Assembly (NCBI RefSeq): GCF_037038585.1
Contig: NC_092524.1
Coordinates: 68,224,552 to 68,288,551, forward strand
Origin: Patagioenas fasciata
Lineage: Eukaryota > Chordata > Aves > Columbiformes > Columbidae
Length of the DNA: 64,000 nt
Direction: 5' to 3'
The notes under the pieces were generated by a model. It was given only the letters and a program-made list of their open reading frames with translations. It was not told where the DNA came from and made no database searches. Of this stretch, positions 51,901-63,655 are shown piece by piece; position 1 is the stretch's first letter, and every line of letters starts with the position of its first letter. The position numbers were made by a program, and so were the translations under genes.

Positions 51901-54900
51901 ATGAGCAATCTGATGCCCCAAGTGAACGCACCAGCTCCATGGATCACATGTAGAGAACCAAATCACACAGGGCCATAGAAGAGCCCAACACATGTGATGG
52001 TTTCTGTCCAAGCTCCATCAACAACAAAACTGTGAAACTCCCACAAAATGTGGCAGAAGCACATAGAAGCAAATACCAAGGTACAGAAAGACAACTATTT
52101 GCTTTCATGTTGGTTCGGGTTGCCTCTTCACCTCAACAGACCTGATGGCCTTCTCCTAAAGATGGAAGAAAAATATTATTATCTGGATGGTTTATCTATT
52201 TTTTAAGCAGCGATTGTAACTTGGCATAGCCTTAAAAATATTCAGTTACCAGGACTATAGGAGGTAAAGAGCTAGCAAGCATATGTGCCCTAACCATTGA
52301 AAAATAGGTGGTACAAGCACAACTACAACGATGAGCTTCGTGCTAAACTACAGCAAGTAACAACAGGGATTTCATGAGCAAAGAGCAACGTCATTTAATA
52401 GCTGCATGTGAAGGAGCCAACTGGCTAAATTGTGGCCCCTTTTAATCTGGATTCTTAACTGGACCTCAGTAGTTATCAATAAATCCTACACACTCCTGCT
52501 CATTAGCAGAGAGGGATATTAATTTGTTCTGCACCTGAAAACAAAAGAGAGTACCTTAAGGAAGTTCCATCTCCTTCCCCCTCATTCCAGCCCAGTGTTG
52601 TCTTAGGTGGCCCAGGACTGACTCTTAGATTAAGTCAAACTTGATATTTTGGAAGGCAGAAGAAGCCCAGTAGAAAGAAAATTGTAGAGGCAGTACAGTG
52701 GTCTGAGGTACCTTACTTCAGTATCTCAAGGGTAAAAGAAAAGCATCGCCCTCCCAAACTAGTAACGACAGCAAGAGACACAGGAGATTGAGATCTAACT
52801 CTTCTTGGCTGCATGAGGCAGAAAAGAAACTCCTTAAAAGTTAATTTAATGTCCCAAAAGAGGTGGGGGCTGTGTGCCCGTCTCTGCCCCATCCATGAGC
52901 CACAAGCCCTGGTGCACCTCTGTTCACCAGCCCAGCTGTCTGCAGAGCGTTCACCCTCCATCACCCTTCATTTGGCTACAGAAAATACAAGTTTTGGGAC
53001 ACAACATGTATGCAATGCCACCCGTAGCAGGATCCTGACCTCATATAGACCTGCTCAGTACAATTCTAAAGCTGATGAGCTTATATCCAGAGCTTCAGGG
53101 AGTTACTTCCCAGTGTCCGGGCATGAGCAAGAAAATGCTGGGGTGCCCCAATGGTCCCACAGAACTCGTGACAAGCCTGTGCGTTTCCCGGGGGAAATTT
53201 CGAGGTTTTCAGTAACACGTACATCAGCTACCTTTGAGCTTTGCGCTGTTTTCACTCAAACCCTTTTTCTTCCTGGGGAAACTGTTGCTTCTGCCATATC
53301 AGTAAAAGAAAAATGAGGAGTGGGTCAATAAATTACTCAGACGTTTTGGACTATCCATTAGGAGAGCTGTCAGTATGAATTTTCCACCTTCTTCCTTTTT
53401 CCATGGTTTTCCACCAAGCTGTGCAAAACACACTGTGTATCGCTTACTGTTTGGGATTTTATGAAGAAAAAAATAAATAGAGCCGCCAAGTACTAATTTC
53501 AAACTGTTGTAGTGAACTCTCCCTTTTTTAATTACATAATAGAGCCTTTTGTCCTCAGTTTTCCATCTGTTTGCTAAGCATTTTTCACTTGAAGACTCAA
53601 TTAGGACAAAAAAACCCCACACAATCATTCAATTCAAAAATTAATTTGGAGATCAAGGGACTGACTTAGGCCTATACCAGTGACTAAAAGCGATTCAGGC
53701 TTTGTCACATGATCCAAGGGAACTGAGCAACAACAGTTTAGCTGCTTTAATCCTGCTTAATTTGAGTGCAAAGAAATTCACATGTGCTACTAAGAACATT
53801 CTGCGAGTACACTGTGTCCATTTTTCTGGGTCCCCACATCCAAAGACTTCGTTTCATTGAGAGCTTATGACATCCTTGATTAATAAGCCCCATGCAGACA
53901 AATGAAGCACAGACTATTTTGCAGAGGTAGCAAGCGACCTACTCAGAAAACATCCTGGCAAGGAAGAGGTTTTTTCAGATAACACATTTTACAAGCTGGA
54001 GTGATAGCAAAAACAACACCTTGAGGCGTGTTAGCAGTGAAGCAGGTCCCACTGGGCCAGGGACAGTATAAAACAAAGATGTCATCAATGACTCAAGGAG
54101 TATGTTTAAAGAAATAATACAGCTAAGTCAGGGGAGGTCTTAAGGATATATATCACTGTTTTTATAACTTTATGTATATGCTTTGCACAGGCTATAGGGC
54201 TGTTAGCAGTGACGGGCTACCCCCTTCCACCAGCTATCCCCACCTGGCATGCATGTGTGATCCTGAGGCCACGCCATGGGCTATCAGCCCACCTGAAGTT
54301 TGGCTACAGCCTATTTCCATGGGGATAGCCAAGCAAATTTTCACTAGATGAAGGAAAACTTGCAAAAATCCCATCCGGCAAACACACACTCACACACGTA
54401 CCCTTTCCCTTTCTAATGCCTTATGCGTTTGCTGGTTTTGGAAGAACTTAATTAAAGTCAGTTGTGAAATTTCCAAGGAAAAAGAAAATATAATCCCTTA
54501 CAATAAACGTGGTGTGATTGTTCTGGGTTCACCCTGTGTCTCCCCCTTGACTGGTCTCACAGTGAGACAACGTAATCTGGGAGATCAAAAAGCTGAAACC
54601 GGCCACGCTTGTTTTTCATCCTCCCTTGAGCAACACAAACGGTAATGGAGAGGACTTGATTTTCTTGACCCAAGCAAGGAGCCAAGACCATCCCTGGATC
54701 TAGCAGTTCCCCCAGTTCAGTAGTTGTCTGCCCAGTTCACATAAACATCTTTCCTGGACACAAAGAGATCTCCTTGCACGAAACCCCCCTTCCCAGGAGA
54801 TACCTTCTGGCTTTGCCCTTTGCCTACAAGTGGAGAGCAAGGTGAAGTTATAACATCTTTTCTCCCATCCCCTTCAATCCCTAGGTGTCTGGTGAGGAGG

Positions 54901-55783
54901 AATCCCCAGGAGTTGTGTGGAATGGGTGGCATCCCCCTTGCTTAACCTGGAGAGGACAAAACCCTAACTGTTCAGCTGAGAGACGTGTGCTGGGGCAAGG
55001 GGATGAAAACAGGGTGAGGAAACCAAAGAGAACTGCTGGGCAGCAGCCCTGAGCAGAGTGGGACACAATGGCCTGTGCACCAAGGCTCATATTGCACCCT
55101 CCTTGCTGCCCTGTTGGGACCTGGTGTCCACAAACCCATGTTTCTAAGTTTTCAACTTGTCCATCTCTGAGGAGCCCAGTTTTCCATGAAATCTGTAGGT
55201 GCAGATGGAATCTTACCTCCAGTTGTTGCACAGCAAGCGTCATGGGCAGATTTATCGGGGATTTAGCATGGAGGAGTCTCAAGGGCCTCTTTGTCCTCAC
55301 CTTTGCCTTAATTTACAGCTACAGCAAGACTCACGATCCGCTGACGTTTGAGGAAAATGCACCCAAGCACAGCCATTTGCAGGAATCAGTTCACTTAGAT
55401 GACAACCTTTCAAAACGCTGGAAAGTCCATTAAAGAAACAACCACACAAAAGCCACCAGGACAACAATCCCGTGGCTCTGTTAAAGAAAGAAGCCGTAGA
55501 GAAAGGTCTGTGGCAGAAACCCAACCAATTCAGCATCAAAGAGTGAAGAAATAAGAAGCAAAGCTTGCCCTCCTCCCCTTGCCCGCACGGTGTGTTTTAT
55601 CTAGTTGGAGTGGAGGGGCTGGCACAGCGCCAGGGGTCTCCTCGATAGATCCAAGCGCTGCTGATTAAGAAACGTAACCCAAGTAATTAATGATGGGGGA
55701 GGACTGACTCCTGGTGCTCCACAGTGGAGCTGGGATCTGACTCGTTCTTTGCAACGGTTAACCCCAGAAAGAGTCAATTAGAG

Positions 55784-55830
55784 CAGGACTTCCCAACCTT
55801 TTGCAACAGACGCTCTCACTTTCAATTAAA
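55784..55830 (+). mobile_element. Possible hAT-type terminal repeat relic
   Basis: CAGGACTTCCCAACCTTTTG followed by 'caacagacgctc' resembles the left end of old hAT (Charlie-like) DNA transposons, which often begin CAGNGNTTCCCAACC. No matching right end or 8-bp duplication lies close by. Confidence 0.28.
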
Positions 55831-56848
55831 ATGGCTCGCTAGGAACCCGGAGCAGCAAGTTTGAGTCAGCAGGCTGCACAGAGCATCAGACTTCCAGTGC
55901 CTTTGTAGTTTCTGACTGTATTTCTCTAGCACACCAGTTTTTAATTTGCAAAAATATTGTCTGGATTTCACCCAGGATTTCAGATGAATTTCAGTGCTCT
56001 CTGTTCAATATTCTGGATGAGGTTCCAGCTTCTCCAGTATTAGCAATGGCGCTAATTTGCAGGACAGCGCTTGGTTCTCCCTGTATTTAGGTCACTGCTG
56101 TTGTTAGGGTCCATCTCTATCAATTCTGGACCATTGTAGGGTTGTAGATGCTCAGTTCTGTCTCCTGGGTGGGTGCAGGTTTGTCCATGCCCAGATCACA
56201 ATGCAGTGTGGGTTTTTGGGGTGATGAAGCTCATTTCAGATTCCTGGATTAATTATCATTTTGGTTCAGGTATTCTGGCCTAAATTCAGTAACAGCTCTT
56301 GCCAGTTTCCCCCAATACAGAGCAAAGGTAGGAGGTGAGAAACCTAAGCTGAAGAACAAACTTTATCTGTTCTCTCTTGCATCCTTTGTGTCAAAATAAT
56401 AATACATGAGAGAATTGCAAATAAACCAATGTCTTTTTAATTTTTCAATTTATTTGACTATTTTTGTTGGTTTCTTGGAGGAAATCTGAGTGCTATGGAG
56501 CAAATCTCAATTCTACCCAGAAACTCTGAAGGACTCATGAGCTTCTGCCTCTTTGTGGCTGACCCAACTGGCTCTGCCAATGGGCAGACGTGGATTTACC
56601 TCTTCTTTTCCTTTACCTTCCCCTTGAACTTCGGGACTGTCCACCTCCTGCTGTAGGGGAAATGTGCACAATTCACCATGAGATGATACTGAAACCAGGC
56701 GGAGGTTTAATAAACGCCAATTTACTGCACACTGGAGACTGGGTCTCTACTCATGTCCTTCAGGTTCCTATTTGTCTCCTTCCCCATTCCCTTTTTTCAA
56801 CACAAAAAAAATAAGGTTCATATTCATGACACTTTTTAATGATCGTAA

Positions 56849-56938
56849 CCTCAACTGGCGAAGACATTTTCTAGTCTAGAGGGTAGAGGCTTTGTTTTAT
56901 ATTGTCAAAAGTAACAAGTTCGAGTCCTGTGGTGAGGG
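56849..56938 (+). pseudogene. Possible decayed tRNA-like sequence
   Basis: The 3' part holds a T-arm with the loop TTCGAGT and a stem pairing 4 of 5 bases (ACAAG with CCTGT). CCTCAAC at 56849-56855 can pair with GGTGAGG at 56931-56937 at six of seven positions as an acceptor stem. An A-box-like 'tagtctagagggtagagg' lies between. The anticodon arm does not fold well (its loop is about 11 bases), and total length is about 90, so this is at best a broken tRNA gene or a tRNA-derived SINE head. Confidence 0.25.
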
Positions 56939-58371
56939 TCACATTTTTTATAATAAACCCTTCATATTCTTTATTATCTCCTTGTTAAGTGGTTCAGTAT
57001 ATTAATTATTGTTATCATCTAATATACTTTGCACTGAATGAAAATATTTCAACAAAGCATTTGGCTGAACTAGCAAAATATAATATACCATTTTATGAGT
57101 AATTTTCATGAAATTTTGCATGCACTGAGATCTTGTGAGGTAGGGAACACATTTTGTTTGAACTTTATAGCCTTCTCATTTAGTTTTCATTAATAATTTT
57201 TCCTTTAGTTCTCAATAGGTTTCTCTAGCATTGAGGGAACAATATCAGAGCCCTCCTGTAGCTAATTTAATATCTGTAAATTTCCATGGCTGATAAGCAA
57301 CAACTGCGCAGACAAATAGCAAAGTAAAACAGTGAATGCGGGAGAAATAAACCACAAATGAAAGTGGAGACTGCAAGATGCTATGAAGTGATAATCATTG
57401 CAAAAGGTTTGGTTTCGTCAGGTAAAGCCACTAGCGGAAGAACAGTGATTATTATTTGCCCTCTAAAAGAAAATCAAAGTTTAAAATCTGTTTGTTGGTC
57501 TCAAAAATCATTCCCTTGATCAACAGAAAACACTTTCTAGTGGAGCTTTTCCACCAGCCCCTGTTTTCAACCATGCTCCCGTGCATGCCCAGCTTGCTAG
57601 GGGCCCTGTCAAGGACAGACATGTTTCCTGGTCCAAGAAACAAGCTTCTTTCTCTCTCCCAAAGCACTTTTCCAGGGCTCTGACCCACACTTGTAACTCT
57701 GCTCCTCTCCTCTATAATAACCACTGCCTAAATCAGGATCAAATCCCCCCTGCTCTTGTCAGTCCTCCTACCACATATTTCATGACTGCTTACTTGTAAA
57801 ACTTTTGCACTCTCTCTCTGAACTCTGAGCAGCTATGGTTTCTCCCCCTCCATCCTCATCATCATCACCAGACCTTATTAATTATGCTCCTGCCCATCCT
57901 CCTTGCCCCTACATCCCTCACCTGCACACTCATGTGAATCCCACATGTTCTGGAGGCCACTTCAAAGGCTGGACACACCATCCTGGACAAGAAGTAACTC
58001 TACAAAAACCATAGACAAACCCAACAGCTTTGCAGTGTCTGATGCTATTGCCCTCTTCACAGGAATTCCACCTTTAGCAGACACCTTAGTTGCAGCTCTA
58101 CAGCAAAGAAATCTTCCCACAACAAGTCTGCTCCACAAGGGCTTGGGGAAAGAGTTCTACTAGAAAGGATACTCAAGGGTCTACCAATTTAAGATGTGTT
58201 TTTAAATCCTTGCCTGCACAACACAACTTGTAATGAAAGCTCCCAGATGCACAATCCTTTGTGGCAGCCATGACACACAAGAAAAAGCATATTCAGATAG
58301 AGGACAGTATATTGTGGATGTTTCAGCAAGGGGAAAGTCTGTGGAAGGACAGCAGACCTTGCTGCACTTAA

Positions 58372-58541
58372 ATCATAGAATCACAGAATCCCAGAATGTC
58401 AGGGGTTGGAAGGGACCTGGAAAGCTCATCCAGTGCAATCCCCCCATGGAGCAGGAACACCCAGCTGAGGTTCCACAGGAAGGTGTCCAGGCGGGTTTGA
58501 ATGGCTGCACAGAAGGAGACTCCACAACCTCCCTGGGCATC
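58372..58541 (-). mobile_element. CR1 LINE, 3' end fragment
   Basis: The antisense tail 'aatcatagaatcacagaatc' is followed by 'ggggttggaagggacctgg', 'catccagtgcaatcccc', 'gagcaggaacacccagctga', 'aggtgtccaggcgggtttga' and 'ggagactccacaacctccct'. The element is on the minus strand. Its wording mirrors the plus-strand copy at 11860, so the two are sister copies of one subfamily. Confidence 0.93.
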
Positions 58542-60035
58542 CCTCCATAGGAAAGCATAGCTGGTCTGTAGAGAAGTGCAAGGTAAACTGAGCAGGAAGG
58601 GTGTAATTCTGCTCTCACTAGACCAGTCAGGTCTCATCCTACAAGCTAAACCATCCTGTCCAGAGAGGATTGAAGCCTAACACTGGGTCACCGGAAAGAC
58701 AGGACCTGCAGGAGGAAATAAATTCCCCCGGAGCCACGGGACCAACCATGGTGCCGGTCACCAGGATGTATCAACAAGCAAATTCTTTTCCAATCCTCCA
58801 AATACCCAAAGCCCTGGCACCCGCAGACCTCACATCTCTAATTAAAAACGACCATGAATACTTCAATAAACAACACAATCCATCATGTTCAGGACATAAT
58901 AAAGGGACACAGAGTGGAAAAGGAGCTTTGCCCCTGTCCTGTGTACCTTACTGTATGTGTTTCACTGCAGGGAAGCATGTGCTAATTTCTTACCTCTCTG
59001 CTGACTGCACTGTCCTTTTGCATAGTTGCTGCTAAACTGCATGAAAGGTATTTCTAATCTCGTGACGGTGACTGAAAAGGGTTGAAGGACACAAATTAAG
59101 TCTCATAGCAATAGAGCAGCCCAAGAATGGAAGGTCAGCCAGTTGACTCTTCCCAGAATCCCCTGAACAATGCAATTATTCATGAAGGAAATTTCAAATT
59201 ATTTTCATTAGACTTCTGTTTTACCAATCTAACCAAAGTGATTAATTAGGGATTAAAATATTTACTCTGCACATGCTGCCTTGGCACGGCACTAGAATAT
59301 TTAAGCATTGTACTAAAAGGGTCAGCTGTCTCCAGTTTGGAATTCATTCTCTGTTTTCTGTGTAAAAGGGCATTGACACTCATATCTATACTACACTTAG
59401 GATCCCATTAGGGATGTGGAGAGAGAAATGAGTCTCCCTTCCTGTCCTCATAGCTACCCCAAGCTCCCCAACTTCTTTACTGGGCTACTTGGGCTGAGAA
59501 GCAGACAAGAGCAGCAGCAACAACTGCAGGATGCCATGCAGCAAGTTTTAGATTCAACACCTATTCCGCAGAGCCAGAAATGAGAGAGATGCTCGTGAAA
59601 ACCTGGAAGGACCAGCTAGAAAAAGTGTTGAGCTGGAAGACAGAAGAATTAGACTCAGATTTTGGTCCAGCTGTGGATATCCTGCACAAATCTGGCCAGT
59701 TTCTTATTCTAACTTGTGCCTCAGTTTCTCAGTTTTAATTTGGGTCTAGCCAGAGGCAGGGTGCCAATTTGTCATACTTGGTAAAGAAGAGTGGTGCTTT
59801 GATTTGGGCCTGCCAGAGAGCAACACACTCCTACAGTGAGGTTATCAGGATGTGGTCTCGGGGAAGGAGACATTCTTGTGTATTCTGGTGTGGACATCTT
59901 GCAATAGCATGTCCTTACCTGAGCTTTGATTTAGCATTAGGCACAATTAACACACAATGGGGGTACGGTGTACACTGGAGTCAAAGCTCACATTAGTGCA
60001 GGGGTTCAGGAACCTCAGCCCCCTAAAAATAAAAA
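58542..60035. other. Noncoding DNA with a MIR relic
   Basis: Apart from the MIR at 59626 nothing is recognised. A 121-codon plus frame at 58670-59035 has no family resemblance. Confidence 0.5.
59626..59750 (+). mobile_element. MIR SINE relic
   Basis: The sense-strand order 'ttagactcagattttggtcc', 'agctgtggatatcctg', 'aatctggccagtttcttatt' and 'ttgtgcctcagtttctcagt' follows the MIR body, where the last block reads 'ctgtgcctcagtttcc'. It is more decayed than the copy at 44830 and lies in the opposite orientation. Confidence 0.62.
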
Positions 60036-60285
60036 CATAGAATAGAATAATAGAATAGTTTGGTTTGGCAGAGACCTTCAAAGGTCATCAAGTGCCACCC
60101 CTGCCATGAGCAGGGACATCTTCACCAGCTCAGGTTGCTCAGAGCCCTGTCCAGCCTGGCCTGGGATGTCTCCAGGGATGGTTCAGCCACCACCTCTCTG
60201 GACAACCTGGGCCAGGCTCTCACCACCCTCAGGGACAACAATTTGTCTAGTGTCTTGTGTCTAGTCTGAATCTCCCCTCCTTACC
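60036..60285 (-). mobile_element. CR1 LINE, 3' end fragment
   Basis: The antisense tail has variable octamers ('catagaatagaataatagaa') and then 'cagagaccttcaaaggtcat', 'gagcagggacatcttcacc', 'ggttgctcagagccctgtcc', 'agcctggcctgggatgtctc' and 'accctcagggacaac'. It is a close relative of the copy at 18331. Where that copy reads 'ttcttcctcatgtccagcc', this one has a rearranged 'tgtctagtgtcttgtgtcta', a small local TGTCTAGT duplication. Confidence 0.92.
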
Positions 60286-62929
60286 CATGGACTCACCCAA
60301 AGAGTCAAATGCTTTCCCTGTATCTGGAGTTGAGAGAAAAGATCACTTTGCATCCCCCTGTGAGACACTGTGCTGGAAACACCTCGCTTGCTGCATTCCC
60401 TTTCCAGAGCTGCAACTCCAGATCAGAGCCTGGGGCAAATATCAATTTGTGCACAAGGCTCACTCACTTCCTCCACTGACCTTTGCAGGCTCCTGGAATC
60501 GATTTGCAATTCATCCCTCACCTCTGTTTGTCTAACTGGATGCGAAGCCACAGCATATGCAACAAGGAAAAACTCCAAAAATGGTGAAGATGAGGTACTG
60601 CGCAGCTACTGATGCACCAGGCCACGGCGGCTCAGCCGCTCTGTGCAGGGATGGTTGCATTTGTTTCGGTGCTGGAGACACGAGTGGCTTTGCTGGCACG
60701 GCAATCTGACACATCTCGAGCATGTGTCTGTCTCTGCAGGATACTTAAAATGCATGGTACCTCCGAGCTGGCGAGTGCTGCCACTGCAACCTCACCGAGA
60801 TGAAAAAAGATGTATAACAGGATTTGCATTCCCTTCCAGACTGACTGCTGCAAGCAAACATTTCAGCACTTATTTGTTACCAATATTATTAGAAGTCTCA
60901 ATCCATTTCCTGACTGGGGCATGTTTCCTCGAGGGGACTGAAGTCACCTGTCACTTTCTTTCTCATGTTACTTAATCGTTTTAGTCCAAGCAGTAAGCTG
61001 CCAATCATATTTAATATTTAGTCACCTTGAATGCATTGCTACTGATTAAATAGACTGCTATTTCAGTAAACAAATGATGAGAGAATACTTACAGCTTCAT
61101 TATAATTATTCCACCAGATATTAGAGCATTGTTCATATGTAAGTCCAAAGAATATTTAGGTCTTCTCCTATTTATTTCACAAACAACATTTTAATTGCTG
61201 CCATATTAGCAGAGCTATCAGTACTAATTGGATAATACTCCTTCAAAGGTTTTTCTTCTAGCAACCTCTTTTGCTTGCGTGTTTTTAATGCCTCTCTCTT
61301 TTAGGATCTCTACTGATGACCCACAAAGAAATTTACCCTTATGAGTTTATTAGCCAGGAAAAAAACCATCTGGGTCTTCTGACATCATCCATGGCCTTAT
61401 CCATTGTACCTTTGCTACTCTGGGCAATGTACTTCTGGGGGTTTGCAGGCTCCTTTTAAAACATCTTTGAAAAGTTCACTAAGAAAACTAAACTTATTGT
61501 TATTAGACTTAAAAACAGGGGTCTTGCTTCCAGTAGAAATACCTTACGAGGTCCACAGTTTGAGAAGGGTTGGAAAACGATGCTGCAGAATCAGATTGAA
61601 GCTGGGCAGCAGGTTTTGATAAATAATATGTTTAATAAAGGTCTCTGCGCACTAACAGTGATTTGATTGAGTGGGCTTGCCCAGGGAAGGAGACATTTCA
61701 GAAAAGATGCTCTGTGTTACCACCATCTAGGCAGGATCTCCAGGTCTTGCTTCTAGAAGGAATGTTATGCTGAGACAATCAGCATAGGCGACTTTTCAAA
61801 GGAATAGATAATACCTGTATTTGTTTTGCTTCAGCGAGAGAAAATTAGAAATTCTTGCATAAGGTTGACCCAAACGTTTCTCCTTGTTTCTTCGCACCCC
61901 ACTCACCTCCTCTCCTTCCTGCCTCACAGTTTTTCAGTTTGACCACTGAACTGAAAAATTAATTATTCTTACAGCTCTATTAAAGGATGACTTATGCCAG
62001 GCTGCTTACAGACAGTCCAGCTGATGTGTATTAAATATCTCTATTTCTTACGTGTTTTCCCATTTCTTTTAATAACTATCCCTTCTTTTGATAATTTCAA
62101 AATGCCCAAATGCTCATAGGGTGCCATGGATTGTACATCAAGCAAACATGTGCTAAAATAAAATAAAATATGAGCCCAGTAAGCATCACTAATGGCAATA
62201 CTGAAGTCAAACTGGAGAGGTAAAATTGCCTCATTGCTTCATGATCAGAATTTCATGTTACATACAAAATCCTCAGGCACACACGCTCTTCAGTGTGCAA
62301 CTGATGATTACCTGCACAGGGAAACAGCCCAAAATGCAAAAAACGAACTTTTGTGTAGCCGGTTAAGAGAAGCAGCACACAAGTAAAGTATGATGAGCCC
62401 TTATATTGCCTCCTTTTTCTTCTGTTGCCTTCTACTTGTGCCTCCTTACAGCAACGCACAGTCCTGGGGTGCTACATCATGTAGCAGCAGAAGAGGTCCA
62501 GGACCACCTTTCTGCAGCCATCAACTGTCCAGTTTTACGCACAAAGCAGTGCAATTCCAGGTTTGGGGCGGTTTCTGTTTCCAATAAATAGCAAATTTGA
62601 AGAAAGGACAGCACAAAAGCATAGCTCCCATAGAAGAGACTTTTGGGCACAAGCAAGAAGAGGAAGTGGGAAGAGATTTCATGTACAGCTGGAGGAAACC
62701 AGGCCACTCGCAGGCAAGATCCAGCAGTTAGGATAAGAGCATCAGCTTCTTCCTTTTGTAGCTCAGTCAGATCCTCCTGATCTCTCAGGAAAACTCACTA
62801 ACCATACCATCTTTGTGTGTAAATTATTCAGCCAGGAGGGCAGGGAACACGCAACGAGGAACAGAATGGGGTGATCAACAGGATTAGTATTCAACTAGAA
62901 CTACCTACACCTTGTTCTGCATTTTCAGA
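60286..62929. other. Single-copy noncoding DNA, no gene seen
   Basis: No coding signal is convincing; 110-codon plus frame 60643-60975 overlaps a 73-codon minus frame. A hAT-end-like word lies at 61553. The part 60,960-61,260 is AT-rich and complex, without repeats. Confidence 0.5.
61553..61594 (-). mobile_element. Possible hAT-type terminal repeat relic
   Basis: On the minus strand the segment reads CAGCATCGTTTTCCAACCCT then 'tctcaaactgtggacc', similar to ends of old hAT elements (CAGNG-TTCCCAACC or TTCTCAAACTGTGG). It faces the similar word at 55784, but flanking bases show no shared 8-bp duplication. Confidence 0.3.
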
Positions 62930-62967
62930 GCCCTGGAACAGATTGCCCAGAAAGGTTGTGGAGTCTC
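62930..62967 (+). mobile_element. CR1 LINE, left part of a split copy
   Basis: 'agagccctggaacagattgc', 'ccagaaaggttg' and 'tggagtctc' are the CR1 block that normally continues into 'cttctctggagacattc'. Here it breaks after GTCTC (62963-62967) and resumes at 63938, so an element was inserted into an existing CR1. Confidence 0.88.
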
Positions 62968-63019
62968 TGTCACGGAGGCACCGCAAGGTTCGTTTAAGGG
63001 ACAACAGGGTCCAAACCAA

Positions 63020-63030
63020 CTTTTATTAAA
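63020..63030 (-). promoter_or_regulatory. Polyadenylation signal of the LTR
   Basis: The minus strand reads TTTAATAAAAG here and then a GT-rich 'ttggtttgg', the usual order of a poly(A) signal and downstream element. About 55 bases of U5 follow to the LTR end at 62968. Confidence 0.6.
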
Positions 63031-63261
63031 GCGGTGAGAAACAGGCTTTTAGCACTCCAAAAGTGACTTAAATACAGGTTCAGATATCAGTTGAGGAAAA
63101 TTATTAAGGGGCAGCAACTAATACAACAGGCGGTCCACAGAGTGCATGCACGTGGCTTCACCAAAACAATGCCGGAGCCAGCCCTGAGTCCCGGAGGAGT
63201 CCACACTTGCCAGAGCACGCTGTGGGATTATTTTAAAGAGATACACATACTCGTAGTGAGT

Positions 63262-63534
63262 ACGGAAAGTCTATCCTCACGATTCCGCGAGGGTAAATTT
63301 ATAATACACTCGCAATCCTGCAAGGGTTAATTTACTTACACGTGCAAATGTGCACAGGATACTACACGTGCTTATGTGGAAGCACGGGAGGAAAGTACAC
63401 TCGTGATTGTGTGAGGAAATAATTTAAAATATGCGTGCAAATGTACACGGAAAGTACACGTGCTTGTATTAAACACGGAAAGTTACACGTTCATACGTGC
63501 ACGGAAAGTATAAATACACTCGCAATCCTGCAAG
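63262..63534. repeat. Internal repeats of the LTR
   Basis: The 20-mer TACACTCGCAATCCTGCAAG occurs without mismatch at 63305-63324 and 63515-63534, 210 bases apart. A block starting CGTGCAAATGT and ending CACGTGCTT occurs at 63341 and again 93 bases later at 63434. The 9-mer ACGGAAAGT occurs four times (63262, 63447, 63475, 63501). Such arrays are typical of LTR enhancer regions that grow by slippage or recombination. Confidence 0.9.
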
Positions 63535-63638
63535 CAGTTTCACTCACAGCCGTGGTGGCGAGGCAAGTGGAGTCTCCATCCCGGGGCTCTCGGCTGCACC
63601 ATCTCGCTTGTGCTCCCACAGACCCGCGACAATGGGCG

Positions 63639-63655
63639 GAGTCTCGACGAGACTC
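63639..63655. promoter_or_regulatory. 17-nt palindrome near the LTR GC box
   Basis: GAGTCTCG-A-CGAGACTC has two perfect 8-base arms around one A, directly next to a GGGCGG box. On the minus (sense) strand it lies just upstream of the GC box's far side and about 10 bases from the CCAAT element. Confidence 0.55.

Larger units (their letters stand above)
48971..58371. other. Long stretch of single-copy noncoding DNA
   Basis: Nine kilobases lack a recognisable CR1, LTR or gene. A 167-codon plus frame at 52813-53316 and a 132-codon minus frame at 51108-51506 resemble no family and have no convincing splice context. A hAT-like terminal word (55784) and a tRNA-like relic (56849) are listed separately. 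The segment 53,885-53,965 faintly recalls an antisense MIR but is too decayed to call. The piece 56,640-56,830 has an AATAAA and a TG...CA-like outline but no target duplication. Confidence 0.5.

Noticed and set aside
52813..53316. 167-codon plus-strand open frame
   Set aside because: No recognised domain and no flanking exon signals; the length is within chance for a 64-kb window.
53885..53965. Faint antisense MIR-like order of words
   Set aside because: Too few matching blocks to separate from chance without an alignment score.
56640..56810. LTR-like outline with TGTAGGGG start, AATAAA and CA end
   Set aside because: No target-site duplication at any tested boundary and no TATA box in the right place.
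11860..62967. Short open frames across CR1 copies (for example in 12.0, 18.3, 25.9, 58.4 and 60.1 kb)
   Set aside because: They fall in the noncoding 3' region of CR1 and recur only because the copies are homologous.
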